Assembly (NCBI GenBank): GCA_012845835.1
Contig: JABAKD010000025.1
Span: 15,291,966-15,355,965, forward strand
Length of the DNA stretch: 64,000 bases
Source: Undaria pinnatifida
Lineage: Eukaryota > Sar > Phaeophyceae > Laminariales > Alariaceae
Direction: 5' to 3'
A program made the translations under genes and the position numbers. Positions within the stretch are counted from its first letter, which is position 1. Every line of letters starts with the position of its first letter. Of the stretch, positions 20,640-31,899 are shown one piece after another. Below the pieces are notes generated by a model. It saw only the letters and a list, made by a program, of their open reading frames with translations, ran no database searches and had not been told where the DNA came from.

Positions 20640-21539
20640 TGCGCGCCTAGCACGTCAACACGCCACGCAGACGTCGAAGCACTACATTAACCTAGAATGC
20701 CATGGAACGCAGGTGGCAGACGATGTGTCGACGACATCAGGCGCCGTCAATGGTTGGTCGTGAGGTAGTCCAGTGCTACCGAGATAGTATACCGGTGCTG
20801 TGTAGTGCCGCAGTAAGAGGGCCTCACAAAAACGAGTAACAGATGCCTCGACACAATACGCCACCCAATTCGCCCCAGCTGCAACGTTAGCACACACAAA
20901 GCAGTGGCTCGCAGTGTTCGACTGTTATAGCGGCGAGAAACATTACTGCTGCTGCTGCAGTGCCAATATTCGCCTGTGCGAGCAAGGGTTGTGCTACAAC
21001 TCCGCCTGAACGCAATTCAAAACGTATACTGGTGGTACACGCGTGGTAGGATATGGTACCATGTACGACAAGTCCGACTTTGATATTGTATATCGGGTAC
21101 CAGGTAGGATATAGGGTTTCAAAGCCATGGGCTTTACCACAGCTACGGCGGACAGAGTTGTCCGCGCGCCGCGCGATGAAACTTGCCGATGCCACGGATA
21201 CTGGGGACATTCTGGTACACCAGGCGTAAAGGTCGTGACGGTTTGTACCACTCTATGCGGCCCAAGTTGTCCCAACTACGCAGATGTGGCCAACAGATTG
21301 TCTTGCAGAATAGGTTTTAAGCCATATGGAAGGCCTTTATTCTAGCAGGGAGGGGGCAACGGCTCTCTACAATCTCATGTTTTAGATACAGCCTATAGGA
21401 TTTAGTGTGCGTTCGGCTCTATGAAGGGTTAAGTGCGGCATTGGCGCCCATACCGCCAGTCATTGCCCCGGAACACAATTCTAAAACGAAGCTAAAATAA
21501 TAGTGATACGTTCCAGCACACATCGGCCGCCCCGGTCAT
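20640..21539. other. No gene recognised
   Basis: Several overlapping ORFs on both strands (20887-21275 minus, 21127-21345 plus) show no motif. Confidence 0.35.
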
Positions 21540-21815
21540 ACACTTACGGTATTCACTTGATAAACTGAGGCATTTCCTTCCACAGCTATCAGATTTTGTC
21601 CCCCTGAGAAACGGGTGTTATAGTTTCCGCGCACAGACTGCCTAACACCACCCTGTTGACCCTGATAGCTACACTGTAGTTGCACGGGGAGTCGCCAACC
21701 TATATCCTTAGCGAGGAAAGACAACCCGTAATACGCGCGACTAGAGTATCACACAAAGCTTGCAAAGATGAGTTTCGACAAAATCTTCGACCTCACAGCT
21801 GGAGTGTATTTTAAT
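21540..21815 (+). mobile_element. R1 retroposon-like repeat, 5'-truncated copy i
   Basis: It starts inside the family near the CACTTGATAAAC word and runs to the shared 3' end. The terminal frame from 21756 reads KLAKMSFDKIFDLTAGVYF. Confidence 0.75.
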
Positions 21816-21836
21816 TTATATATTATTAGTGATTAC

Positions 21837-21924
21837 GATCGGAGTATCACACACAGCTTGCAAATATGAGTTTCGACAAAATATTCGATCTCACAGGTGG
21901 GGTGTATTTTAATATTTTTATTTA
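21837..21924 (+). mobile_element. R1 copy j, 88-bp insertion with 10-bp TSD
   Basis: A very short R1 piece starts at GATCGGAGTATCACACACAG and ends in the family 3' end plus an AT tail (ATTTTTATTTA). The 10-bp word TAGTGATTAC occurs exactly on both sides (21827-21836 and 21925-21934). A fixed 3' end, a variable 5' start and a long target duplication are what target-primed reverse transcription leaves. Confidence 0.85.
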
Positions 21925-21949
21925 TAGTGATTACCGTTGGATTCTGGTA

Positions 21950-22200
21950 TTCATTGCGATGGTGCTTGAGTACGATTCCCTCCGTGGTGAAGCATTGATT
22001 TTGAACGTCAAGATGCAAAAACAAATGGATAAACCGTTGTTGCTACCGCCTGCCAGCGTGGGTGGGCACAATCCGACGCGAGTCGAGGAAGAAAAAACAT
22101 TCTCAATTATTCTCACGACTAAAATGAAGACACGTACCGTTGTGGGGAGGGGGACAAAGGACCCGCTATGCGATCGCGGATCTGAGTTACTCCTGGGAGA
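21950..22200 (+). mobile_element. tRNA-derived SINE-like repeat, copy 2
   Basis: The body matches 14360-14540 in order (AAGATGCAAAAACAAATGG, CAGCGTGGGTGGGCACAATC, GACGCGAGTCGA, then ACACGTACCGTTGTGG). The head keeps a B-box-like GAGTACGATTCC near 21969. Confidence 0.5.
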
Positions 22201-22392
22201 GAGCGCGAGAGAAGTGCGAAGAGAATGAATGGGATGGAGAAAAAATATCTGCAACGTAAATGCCATCCTCTCTGCAGTAGTACGGGTACTGCTGTGTCCG
22301 ACCCTAAACACACATAGCACTGCGGCTATCTTGAGTATATATAACATACATACCGCCCGCCTCTATCACGTTCCTGCTTGTACGTGCGACTA

Positions 22393-22648
22393 CCCGATGA
22401 CACCGCCTTTTTGCCACAGCGAGCCACAAATGTATTTTGATTCTGCTGCCGGCAACGTACGGGTCCCGACCACTACCTTCTCGCGAAAGCGAGCCACTAA
22501 CAGGCCGCGAATTTTGTCGCACCCATATACGTCTCCCGATAACTGCATTCTCTCCACCAACAGGCTGTGATTTTTCTCCCACAAACACACTTTTACCGAT
22601 AGCTTCCTTCTCGCGAAAGCGAGTAACCAACGCACTGTGACATCACAC
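22393..22648 (+). repeat. Minisatellite, about four ~65-bp units with a hairpin
   Basis: Units start CCCGAT or CCCGAC and include CAACAGGC-like words. Two units carry CTTCTCGCGAAAGCGAG, a perfect 5-bp stem (CTCGC/GCGAG) closing a GAAA loop, at about 22481 and 22608. The units are otherwise diverged. Confidence 0.55.
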
Positions 22649-23600
22649 TAAGCCACCCACCAACCTATCATCTTTGTATGTATTGTCATTTCTGTATAAT
22701 GCGACATCTACAGGACCACAGCATCTTCGACGACATGGAAAAATACAGGTCGTGTAATCGTATGTTATCTAAAGCCAAAAAAAGCATTAGTCTAGTCTAG
22801 ACGAACATGCATAATATGCATATTATTATGTGTTAAAAATAATGTCTAATCTACTGACCTATTAACAGTACAGAGGGAAATTCGTACGTATCGTCTGCAT
22901 GATCGCCTTTATCCTGTGCCGAACGAAGTAACATATGCCGAACGATGTAGGAACGAACTTGAGCGCGGACACAGTAAGCGTACGTTTCAAACATTTAAGC
23001 CCGTGTACTGATGAGCACTTCTCCCCCTCGTCTTCGTTGGCGGTTGGCATTGCATTACCCCCTCCCTTTTCTTGCTGTATTTGCAATATTTATCTCTGTC
23101 TGATACTTGGTAACCCCAGAGTCCCACATCGGCATGGTTGTGGGTTGTGCTTGATGCAAATATTCGAAATATCAGTTTAGGGTAAACGCCACACACCTGT
23201 CGAACGATAACTATCCTATCTGGCACGCATTTTTTGTGGTAAAGGTATAGTCTAGTTTATTTTGAAAATAACGTATACCGGTATGTAGCAGCATAGTCTA
23301 TATATTTCGCAAACTTCCCACACAAGTCACATCATAAAGTCGTCGTGGTGATACTACATCTAGTGCACATGTTGAATGTTCTATGTGACGGACAACTACT
23401 CGATCCATGTATGTTAACACACCGTGAAGCAATGGCACATTTGTATATCAATGTTCTGATACTTTGCTATCAGCCACCTCCTTCCCCCGCCACCATTCTC
23501 AGGAGTTGGAATCCCCTCCCGCCACCGCTCTCGTTTGTTCTTTCCCGCCGCTCGAACTAAAAGTCACAATCTATCACAGTACTAAACACTACCAGGCAGG
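22649..23600. other. No gene recognised
   Basis: AT-rich, with short ORFs and no motif. TAGTCTAGTCTAGACGAAC near 22791 is one of several TAGTCTAG-type words in the window. Confidence 0.35.
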
Positions 23601-24262
23601 TGACATCACCACTTTACCTTTCTACCCATCCATACCGTAGCTCCGAATACCGGACCCCGCCGCTACCCCTTTTTCCCCGCCACCTGCACCGTCGCCTAGA
23701 CTTAGCGCCACGTGTATAGTTAGCTCCTACCAGGAGTACATTTTTGCGACCTAAAGGGGTTGTAACCCCCCCGCCCCCCCCCCATTCGAACATTCCGCCC
23801 TTTCTTCGCCGGCGGTACGAATTACAAGATATGCACGGTAAGCTAATGCATTCCTTCCACAACCGCCGGATTTGTCCCCGTGAAAGAGTGTATTGTGTCC
23901 GCGCATATATTATTGAGTTTACCCCCCCCCCCCCTCCCGCCCCCCGTACTCCCCCCGCTGCCCCCGTTGTTTCGCCCCCGGCTCCAGTTTTGTTTTCGTG
24001 CGCCGCCCTCCCCTCACCGATCATACGACTGCAGGACATACATAACAACCGGTCCATTCCACGGACGTCAGATTTTGTCCCCCTCAAAAAACTGTGGTAG
24101 TGTGGTAGTGTTTACGCGCACAGGTCGATTAACATCGACCTGTTGACCCTGATAGCTACACTGCTGTAGTTCCAAGGGGAGTCATCGACCTATATCCCTA
24201 ATGAGGACACACACACCCCCTTAATACGTGCGATATCGACCTCACAGGTATAGTGCATTGTT
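23601..24262 (+). mobile_element. R1 retroposon-like repeat, diverged copy k
   Basis: Sense orientation, with at least two of the ~130-bp modules (CATTCCTTCCACAACCGCCGG and ATTCCACGGACGTCAGATT) joined by C-rich linkers. It ends near the family 3' end. The proline-rich ORFs on this strand come from the C-runs. Confidence 0.6.
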
Positions 24263-25225
24263 CCCCTTTATAGTCTATATCACAAATACTGCGTACGAAC
24301 GGTACTTATTACGGTATGCTGTGTATTTGATACGCTTATAATAGTCAATTTAAGGAGTGCCCTAACTAAGTACTAGGGTGGTGTGGTTAATAAAAATACC
24401 ACGATTTTACTGTTTCTGTCCCATATCGTTTTTCACTTTTGACTTCCATATTTTCCGTTGGGTGATGAGGGGAAGATGCTGTGGTCATGTAACGAGATGT
24501 CGCGTTTAGGCCTGATGCTCGCGTTAGTTGGTGGTGCTCACAGAAACCTGCCCTCGCATGCAGTATATGGCGGCTGAGTGATGTTCCTATCCCCTATAAC
24601 ACCAAACAGCTAATAATGTTTGGCAACGCAAGACACAGCTTTCATAACAATTGCAATAGGACATTCTTCACACACCTGATAAAAGAGGAGGCGCGGCCCG
24701 TAGATTGCTCAGGATACAAACGGGCAGGAGTAGTTAATAGATCAGAGCACTTGACTTATACTGTATCGCCGCTCACTCCACCAAAGGCACTATGGGCACG
24801 CGTAGGACGCAGTTCGTCGATTCCCAAAACCAATGGTATAGAGGTCGTGGGAAGGGGCGAATGCCGTAATGAAATGCGCTCCCTTCGATTGCCCTGTCTC
24901 GGTCTGTTTTGGTTAGCGTTCAATATATCTGTTGTTTTCGGAATGAGCAGCTTCGCGCCATTTAGGTTTGCGCAAAAAGCGATATGTAGACGTATAACGT
25001 TGCTCACGCGGCAGTTATATACAATAATTGATGTTTCTAATTGTTTTACCCCTGTGATGCATCAGGGGTCGCTTCGATCTGTATCTGGTATCGGTTAGGG
25101 TTGTGGTCAGAGTTAGTTGGCATGGTTGATAAAACAGACACCCTCACAGTGAGGAAATATCATTTTTCGAGTGTAAGAAACAAGGGGTATCATATAAGGT
25201 TTCTCTGTTCGGGGTGGTTCTAGCG
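24263..25225. other. No gene recognised
   Basis: The plus ORF 24616-25098 (160 aa) and a minus ORF inside it (24756-25007) have no recognisable domain, and neither has support over the other. I leave both uncalled. Confidence 0.35.
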
Positions 25226-25235
25226 CGCGAAAGTA

Positions 25236-25680
25236 GTACAGCAGTTGCAGTTGTTGTTGCCGTTCTCACATTCACTCGCATTGTCAAGTCCCTCGTCGTG
25301 GTACATGCTTCAGTAACTCTGGAGCGGAATACCCAGGTAAAATATTGTCAAGGGGCCGATACAGACACAGGCCACCCTTTGCAGGTTTATCTTTTAGGCA
25401 GGTTCCACGTTGGTCACTCACTTGCGCTAGATAAGCTCTATAATTTGTTCCACACACGCCACGGACGAACTGAATTGCGTGCACTTCCGCGAGGCAAAAA
25501 CACAATTTCCTTTCTCCTATACGCACATGCCTTCAAAGGCATGTGTGAAACTTTTTGTTACCCAGCTGTGTCCCGTATATTCCGCTCTTAGTTAGCCTCC
25601 AAGGGGAATACAATACTGCACCAGCGAAAGAAAACACCATCAAAACCAAAAGTGGTACACGCATATGATATATCATAGCT
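25236..25680 (+). repeat. R6 dispersed repeat, copy 3
   Basis: Starts with a short GTTGTTGTT run, then ACTCGCATTGTCAAGTCCCT and AACTCTGGAGCGGAATACCC. The R6 words CCAAAAGTGGTACACGCATA recur at 25641-25665, matching AACAAAAGTGGTACACGTAT in the 40-kb copy. The copy is interrupted by about 260 bp of unrelated sequence. Confidence 0.5.
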
Positions 25681-26555
25681 GATGTAATTCATGCCTCTGC
25701 CACAGAAGTTTTGTAGGTGAAATAGGGAGTCAGCCTACGATGTGCTAGGCCCATATTGGTACATACGTCACACTACTGGCGCCATAAAAAACCGACAACA
25801 CCGCTTGCCGCCCAGAAACGAATACCACGTATATGTTACATGTGGAACCTATAGCTACGCATACATACGCACGCATATCAGACTCAAGTCAACTGGAAAA
25901 TAAAAGAAAAGAAGAGCGAACTAGGAAAAGCAAAAAGAAAAAAAATATATTGAAAACAAGAAGACGAAGCAAAAAACAGAAAAAAAAACACCATACACCT
26001 CAGCAAACCCTATGGATTGTCAAAATACGGCATTGAGCTCATAGAGGGTATCAAGTGCATCCTTAGCACTGGGTGGAGAATGCAACAAGGAAACTAAGTC
26101 AGGGAGGCGTTACGCTAAGTTGTGACGGATATGGGAAGGCCCACAAGCTTCAAGACGATGATGGCCAGGCCAATCCGTCAGTCTCTTGGGCATGACGCAC
26201 ACCCTCCCCCGCCCTTCTCCCCTTCTTCCCACCCCCTATCCCTCTGTTCACCCTACCCCCTCCCCCGCCCTCCACCCTGGCCGCTCTCCCCCCGGCCGCT
26301 TTAATGATGAAGGCGGTAGATGGCGCTGCGGCGGCGTATGCGTGTCGCGGTAGAGCTCTGCATCTCTACGTGCCATGCTATTTCCGCAGGAATGCCTCTG
26401 TTCCCTTCTGTAATTGTCAAAAGTATCTGTCGGCCTTCTGTGCATCGTTTCGCCACTGTTCGAACTCCATTCAAATAGCCCCGACATATCTTGCTTTAGC
26501 TACACCATTCAGTACTTCTCTTGCACCCCTGAGTAGCCATTACTAGCTAGTCCTT
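25681..26555. other. No gene recognised
   Basis: It includes an A-rich stretch (25895-25995) that produces a lysine-rich ORF and a C-rich stretch (26195-26300). Both are low complexity. Confidence 0.4.
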
Positions 26556-26559
26556 ACCC

Positions 26560-27705
26560 CCTATATGCTCCCCAAGCATCACCCTCTGTGGCAAGCACTC
26601 CTCCCCCATGCGTGGTATGAATCCCGCAAATACATTCTCCGTTCGCGTACTATCGCCCCTATGCTCCCGGAAGCAGTCTTTGCAAGCGCGTCGGCGTACT
26701 ATGGGGTGCGGTCGTCGCGCCTACGTTTCCGCCACCCGAGGCGACGGAGGAGCATGGAGAGGTGAACCCGTAGTAGCCTGTCATAGTCAGGCTTGTTAGG
26801 GCTCCACGTCATGCAACCGTAGAGTAGTGTCTCGATCACCTCGGCTTTCAGCAACCGCACCTTCAACGGTAAACGCACACCCGGGGGTCATAGATTTCCA
26901 TCTTGTACCGCTGGAAGCACGCCCAGCACCTCTGAAGACGCAGGGTTATCTCGATGCTGGTGTCTCTGTTTGCGCTGATGGCCCCACCAAAGTACATAAA
27001 CTCGGTCGTTTGTTATACCTGGCCGACTGCATTGATGTCAAACGACACCTTCCCCCGACCTTTGGTTTGCCGGGGCACATTATCTCTTTTATCGCCTGGG
27101 AGACCGTAACCTCGAACGCCGAGTATGCAGTCACGGTCACCGTCATCGTTCTCTCCAGCCCTTCTGATGATCGCGATACGATGACCGCATCGTCATCGGG
27201 CGGAATACCCCACAACCTCTGCACCTCCCCCCCCCCCACGTCGACGTTTCCTGCGGGTGGTGCGTCCCTCTTCCCCCCTTTCTTCTCCCTTCGTTGGAGC
27301 TGCACCATGTGGCCCGTGATGGCTGCATCAGAGAGGATTCGTTTCTCGGTCACACCCACAACCGCCGTCAAAAACATGTTGAACGACAGGGGCGCGAGGA
27401 CCCACCCTCGCCTGAGACCTTACCTTACGGCGAGTTTATCAGGGGCACTCCCAATCACCCAACCGCACGCATGCTTGAATGCCGTGGGGGAATTGGCGGA
27501 TGACGGCGAGCATTGCCGGTGGCACGCCAGAACGCGAAAGGACATCCCACGGAAGGGTTCGGTTGACAGGGTCGTATGCTTTGGTGAGGTGGATTCAGCA
27601 CAAGTACATGGGGTTGTAGTGGGGGCGGCTATGTAAGGCGGCCTGAGTGTCAGGGGTATGAACAAGGCGGTCGTTAGAGATAAGGCCGTCAAATTCGGCT
27701 TGACA
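26560..27705 (-). pseudogene. Non-LTR (LINE-type) retrotransposon reverse transcriptase, decayed
   Basis: Read on the minus strand, the pieces fall in reverse-transcriptase order across several frames. Near 27580 is LTKAYDPVNR, the FxDLxKAYDxVxR motif. Near 27400 is a block related to QGLRxGxVLxPLxFNxF. Near 27195 is LWGIPPDDDAVIVSRS, where the catalytic YADD is altered to PDDD. Near 26850 is VRLLKAEVIETLLYGCMTWS. Near 26690 is YADALAKTASGSIGAIVRER. These are characteristic of LINE polymerase domains and their C-terminal extension. Frameshifts, at least one in-frame stop and the altered active site make it inactive. The clade is not assigned. The 269-residue plus-strand ORF here (26827-27636) is antisense to it. 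Confidence 0.8.
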
Positions 27706-27842
27706 CGACAGAAGATGCGAATAGGGGGACTACCGTCCTACTCAGGATCACCCTACCCACGGAACACTTCCACATCAGTACAAACCTTTGCTCTGGTGCT
27801 GCTTTCGAGCGAGAGGTATACTGTAAAAAATATAAAGCAAAA

Positions 27843-27990
27843 TACACTCCTACATACAACTCTGAGACCGAAGATTTGGTCGAAACCCATATTTGCAAGT
27901 TGCGTGTGATACTCCGATCGCGCTTATTTCCGGGTGCGTTTATCGTCTTTAAGGATGTAGGTCGGCGTCTTTCCTTAGAGTTTACGATTC
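27843..27990 (-). mobile_element. R1 copy l, short 3'-end piece
   Basis: The plus strand reads AATACACTCCTACATACAAC then GAGACCGAAGATTTGGTCGAA. It continues to GGCGTCTTTCCTTAG, where it is cut off. It adjoins the upstream edge of the decayed LINE. Confidence 0.6.
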
Positions 27991-27999
27991 CAGCAGACA

Positions 28000-28790
28000 C
28001 ATATTTTATCCCTTCATGGACGGGGTGAACGAAAATGCCTTGACGGACGCGCTTTCACAGCACAACCTGGGGACACCAACAATAATACCCCTTCAATGGG
28101 AAATGCCTGACTACATTTTGAAAACGTGTAGACGTCTATATTCTTGTTGATATTTCTTCCTGCCGCTCTTTTTAATCTGCCTTCCGTGTCTTTCTCGGTC
28201 GGAGTTTAGATCTACTGCAGCAGAGCATACTGATATATCACGAGAAACAAGGGACACAGTGATATCTTCGTGATGTCTTGCTCGTTCATGACGTCTTGGT
28301 GTGTTGGTCGCCCTGTGCTTTGATTTCACGTGAGGAAGGTTCTTGTGTGATGCCAATAATTGTAGAGCAATGTAGTACCGGGAATCCAGCCGCACGTATG
28401 ATACGTGCTGCATAAATAAACAGGCGTTTAGAGTGCAGAGTGTGTGTAGAAATTCGGTAGCGTTTCCGAAATTACCAACTTCCACAAAATAAGCAGCAGC
28501 ATGTATGCTACCGGGTCGCCTTGATGATAAGAGTCTCCTTAAACGGACAACTACTCTACTGCCGGGAGTTGCTCTTGATACAGAATGAATACAGAAGAAG
28601 AGAAGATGATGATGGCCTAAGCCGATACGTTGATTTTTTGACTTCAGTAGAGATCAGAGGTGTAGATGTGTAGATGTGAAGCGACGACGCGAGGGGCGCG
28701 CTTGTGGTGCGCTACTCGCAGCTCAACGGCATAGTCTAGACTAGACATCGTCAGTATCCGGTACAAATAATATACAAACAAGGGAAATTG
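28000..28790. other. No gene recognised
   Basis: The minus ORF 28111-28485 (124 aa) has no recognisable motif. The palindromic word GTCTAGACTAGAC lies at about 28735. Confidence 0.35.
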
Positions 28791-28794
28791 ACAA

Positions 28795-30200
28795 AATCGG
28801 GTAAATTTTTCTTCGCGATGGGGCGCGCTCGCGCACGTCTGCGAAACGCCTCCAGATTGCCTTCTGGCACCTGAACCCACCGCGCCTCGTGTACGCGCAG
28901 CACCCCAAACGGTTCTGTCGGTGTTTGAACAAAACAGCGCCAATGATGGCCGCCAATAATTGCTCTCGACGGACAACCCAATTTTGTTCAGGAACACACC
29001 GGGTATACCTCGCCCTGTGCTTCAATTCATACACTACCTGATTTTGTTCATACTGAACCCTTTTTTGTCCACATGAAAGACCCGCGGGGACAAGGAAACG
29101 GACATCTCCCCGCAACCCAGCTACGGAAGATTACGCACACAACTGGCAAATGACCGACTGTGATGCACCCGCAGCAGCACTGCTAACCTCCCGGCTGTCA
29201 AAGATCTGCCGTGACTGACGCACAGCTTGGCGCCCGCTGATCGCAACTGCTGCGCTGGAGCGAAGGAGTCTCCCATCTTGATGGTGTTAACCACCAGATA
29301 CCGCGCGGCAGTGCTCGGCCAGTTTGACGACATGATGACTCGGGACGAAGAGTTCTTCTACGTGTACGTGTGTGTGTGGAGTGGCGCGGACAGCGTGTGA
29401 GGTGGCGCGGAGAGCGTATGGGGTGACTTCAGGGAAGTGTGGAGCCGAGAGCGTGCGTCGTTTACTGATGTTTGCATAAACAAATGGAGCGTCTATATAT
29501 ACATGGTCTTGTCTTTTCGTCCCAGAGCCGGATCTCGGTTGGGTGTCCGTGCTCACCGCAATGCCACCATTTTTCGCGGTGCATTTTCATCGGGGCGGCA
29601 AGTTGTGCATCGGTGACGGCGGATCTTCGTGCGCCGGGCAGTTAGCAGTGCTGCTGCGGTTGCATCACAGTCGGCAAGTTGCCAGTTGTGTGGGGGATCT
29701 TCCGCAGCTGGGTTGCGAGGAGATGTCCGTTTCTTGTCTCCGCGGGTTTTGAAAGAAAACCGAAACGGGGGCAGTATGAACAAAAATAAGACACCTCCCA
29801 ATAAACACTCACTCATATAGTATATTACGAGTAGCAACAACGCAGCTTGCAAAGATGAGCATTGACCTGAAATTCGTCAAACTCACGGCTGACGCCCTTG
29901 AAAATTAGATATAAAAATTAGGTAGTTTATGAAATCGAAGCACAGGGCGAGGTATACCCGGTGTGTTCCTGAACAAAATCGGGATGTCCTTCTTGAGCAA
30001 TTTTTGGGGGTCGTCATTGACGCTGTTCTAAGGCTTCGAAAGACAAAGGAAAATGGTTTGGGGTGCTGCGCGTACACTAGGTGCCGTGGGTTCGGGCGCC
30101 GGAAGGCGACTTGGAGGCGTTTTGCAGACGTGCGCAAGCGCGCCCCGTCGCGAAGAAAATAGTACCCGATTTTGTTCGGAAACCACCCGAGTGTACCCGA
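28795..30200. repeat. Imperfect inverted repeat (fold-back structure), ~1.4 kb
   Basis: The left arm (about 28795-29280) matches the reverse complement of the right arm (about 29575-30180) in the same order. Outer blocks share the peptide RYTRCVPEQN, GCCAYTR and RRFADVRxRAPSRRK on opposite strands. Inner blocks share LAVLLRxHHSR and ASCV. A loop of ~295 bp (29280-29575) separates them. The right arm additionally carries an R1b fragment (29795-29915) and a duplicated ACCCGATTTTGT word at its outer edge. This could be a fold-back transposon or an inverted duplication of one element. Confidence 0.7.
29795..29915 (+). repeat. R1b (diverged relative of the R1 3' end), copy 1
   Basis: From 29843 the frame reads QLAKMSIDLKFVKLTADAL, similar to R1 (QLAKMSFDKIFDLTAGVYF) but one codon longer. 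The preceding ~45 bp (CTCCCAATAAACACTCACTC, CATATAGT) matches the other R1b copy at 57040. Confidence 0.55.
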
Positions 30201-30779
30201 TTTTGTCGTTTTCCCAAACAACAAGTTGACCCCAAGAAGCAAATGACGCCAATACGAGATGCTACAGCCTTGTTGTTTAACAACTCCTATGTCAGGGTAC
30301 GTGATTAATACCCTACGTTGTCTATCTTCTTAATTCAACAACAACTAGTATCTAAAATGTCTTTCTACTGGTTCCAAGAGGGATACCGAAGACTGTCCCT
30401 CTCAATGTGTACGAGTACGTACCACATGTATCAGGTATCGGATACCATTAGCCTGTAAACTACCGTGTATCATGTTTCCAAGGGATTAGTAGTGCTAAGA
30501 CTTGTGCTTGCTACGTACTGCATCAATATACGACAACTGCCAGACTGAAAACTGCCGGTCGTACTAGCAACTTGCAATGTTTACCAGATGACCTTAAGCG
30601 TTATCAAGTAACGACATGATAGGTACTGAAAAGTAGCATCTCTACTAACTGAACGCACCCGTTTACCAAGTATATCTTGTAGTCGGATGACCGGTGAAGG
30701 TATATATAGGGGCGGGTATAGGGGGGACAGGTCGGAAAAGAAAATAAGAGCTCATTGCACGTGTAATGCTAATATGTGA
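30201..30779. other. No gene recognised
   Basis: AT-balanced sequence with no motif or repeat match. Confidence 0.35.
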
Positions 30780-31060
30780 TGGTGGGGGCGGCGGGGAAGG
30801 AGGATGGGTGCTGGGTTCAACTTGAAGACTATGTAATAAGCAAATTGGGGGTACTGCACATGGACGGCTCGAAAGGTATTTACAATGTATCGCTCTTCGG
30901 GTACAGTTTATAACACTGGCGGGTTTTGATTTTTGGCGGGGTGGAGCGGGACGGAGAAAGGAAGGAGGGAGAGGGGGTTTGTGTCTGTGTCTGTGTTTGT
31001 GTCTGTGTTTGTTTTAGTGTCTGTGTTTGTGTTTGTGCTTGGGGGGAGGGGGGGACGGTG
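30780..31060 (-). repeat. Diverged R1 module with TG-rich microsatellite
   Basis: ATGGACGGCTCGAAAGG, then GTTTATAACACTGGCGGG and GGGGTGGAGCGGGACGGAG follow the order of the antisense R1 5' module. A (TGTGTCTGTGTT)-type run at 30978-31038 creates the Val/Cys-rich ORFs here. Confidence 0.45.
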
Positions 31061-31374
31061 GATAGGAGGAAAATATTCTACCTGCATAAATGCAGATTCC
31101 CAATATTTCCCGAATATTTCTAAAGAAAATCTACGAGGTGGATACGAGCAAACAATAAAACGTCGACATGTTTTCACGTTGTTAGTAGGGTGGATATTTA
31201 ATATTAATACATTTTTTTGGACTATTGGTTTCAGATTTCCGTACAAGACTAATACTGCAATTAATTAGTGGTACGTACTTGACTTGAGAAGCTGTTGTGT
31301 TATATTTTCTGTTTTTTGCGCGTGGCAAGGTGCAAGTTCGACTAATTTAGCTCAAATTAGCGGGTGTTATTGCT

Positions 31375-31565
31375 GAACCTTCTACAGCGAGTGGTAGACT
31401 CTGCTTTGTTTGTTTTCATTGAGTTCAATGTGGGGGGAGCGCGAAAGCGACAACATTGACTTGCTGTCGTTTTTTTTTTTTTTCTTTATATCCTCCGGCG
31501 GATGAGGAAAATAAAGCTTTAGCTCACCACACTTCCACGTATTTTCATACGCGTCGTGTGTCGAT
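31375..31565 (+). repeat. R7 repeat, short copy
   Basis: TTGAGTTCAATG, then GGGAGCGCGAAAGCGACA, CCGGCGGAT and CTTCCACGTATTTTCATACG match the ends of the copy at 38917-39650. The interior is missing. Confidence 0.6.
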
Positions 31566-31899
31566 TTAACTCAGTTGCTTTCGCAGCCCAACGCTAGCTG
31601 GCGCACCCTTCGGGTCCCATTGTAGGTATAGCGTAAGCCATCCCTATCAGTGGTCTTCGTTACAACCCCGGCAGCGCAAGCTGCCTTTGTATACGGATGC
31701 GTGAGTGTGTCGACCTGGCCTGTCCCCTGAGGGTCAGTTTCGGTGGAGATGGCCACCCGGAAAGTCATCTTTCCGGGTAGTGTGGGACTTGCGCAAGCTC
31801 ACCCACTAACAAAACCCCTGGCCATGGGAGATGGCCTTCGGCCGGACTTGGTCCAGTTACCGTCCACCCTTCCAATTCGGGCGTTGGTCGTCGGCTGTG
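31566..31899. other. No gene recognised
   Basis: Single-copy-looking sequence between two R7 pieces, with a local inverted word (CCCGGAAAGTCATCTTTCCGGG, i.e. CCCGGAAAG, TCAT, CTTTCCGGG) near 31757. Confidence 0.4.

Noticed and set aside
24616-25098. 160-residue ORF
   Set aside because: No motif is visible and a competing minus-strand ORF covers it; I have no evidence for either.
25833-26036. Lysine-rich 67-residue ORF
   Set aside because: It is explained by an A-rich low-complexity run.
26827-27636. 269-residue plus-strand ORF
   Set aside because: It is antisense to a recognisable decayed LINE reverse transcriptase and has no domain of its own.
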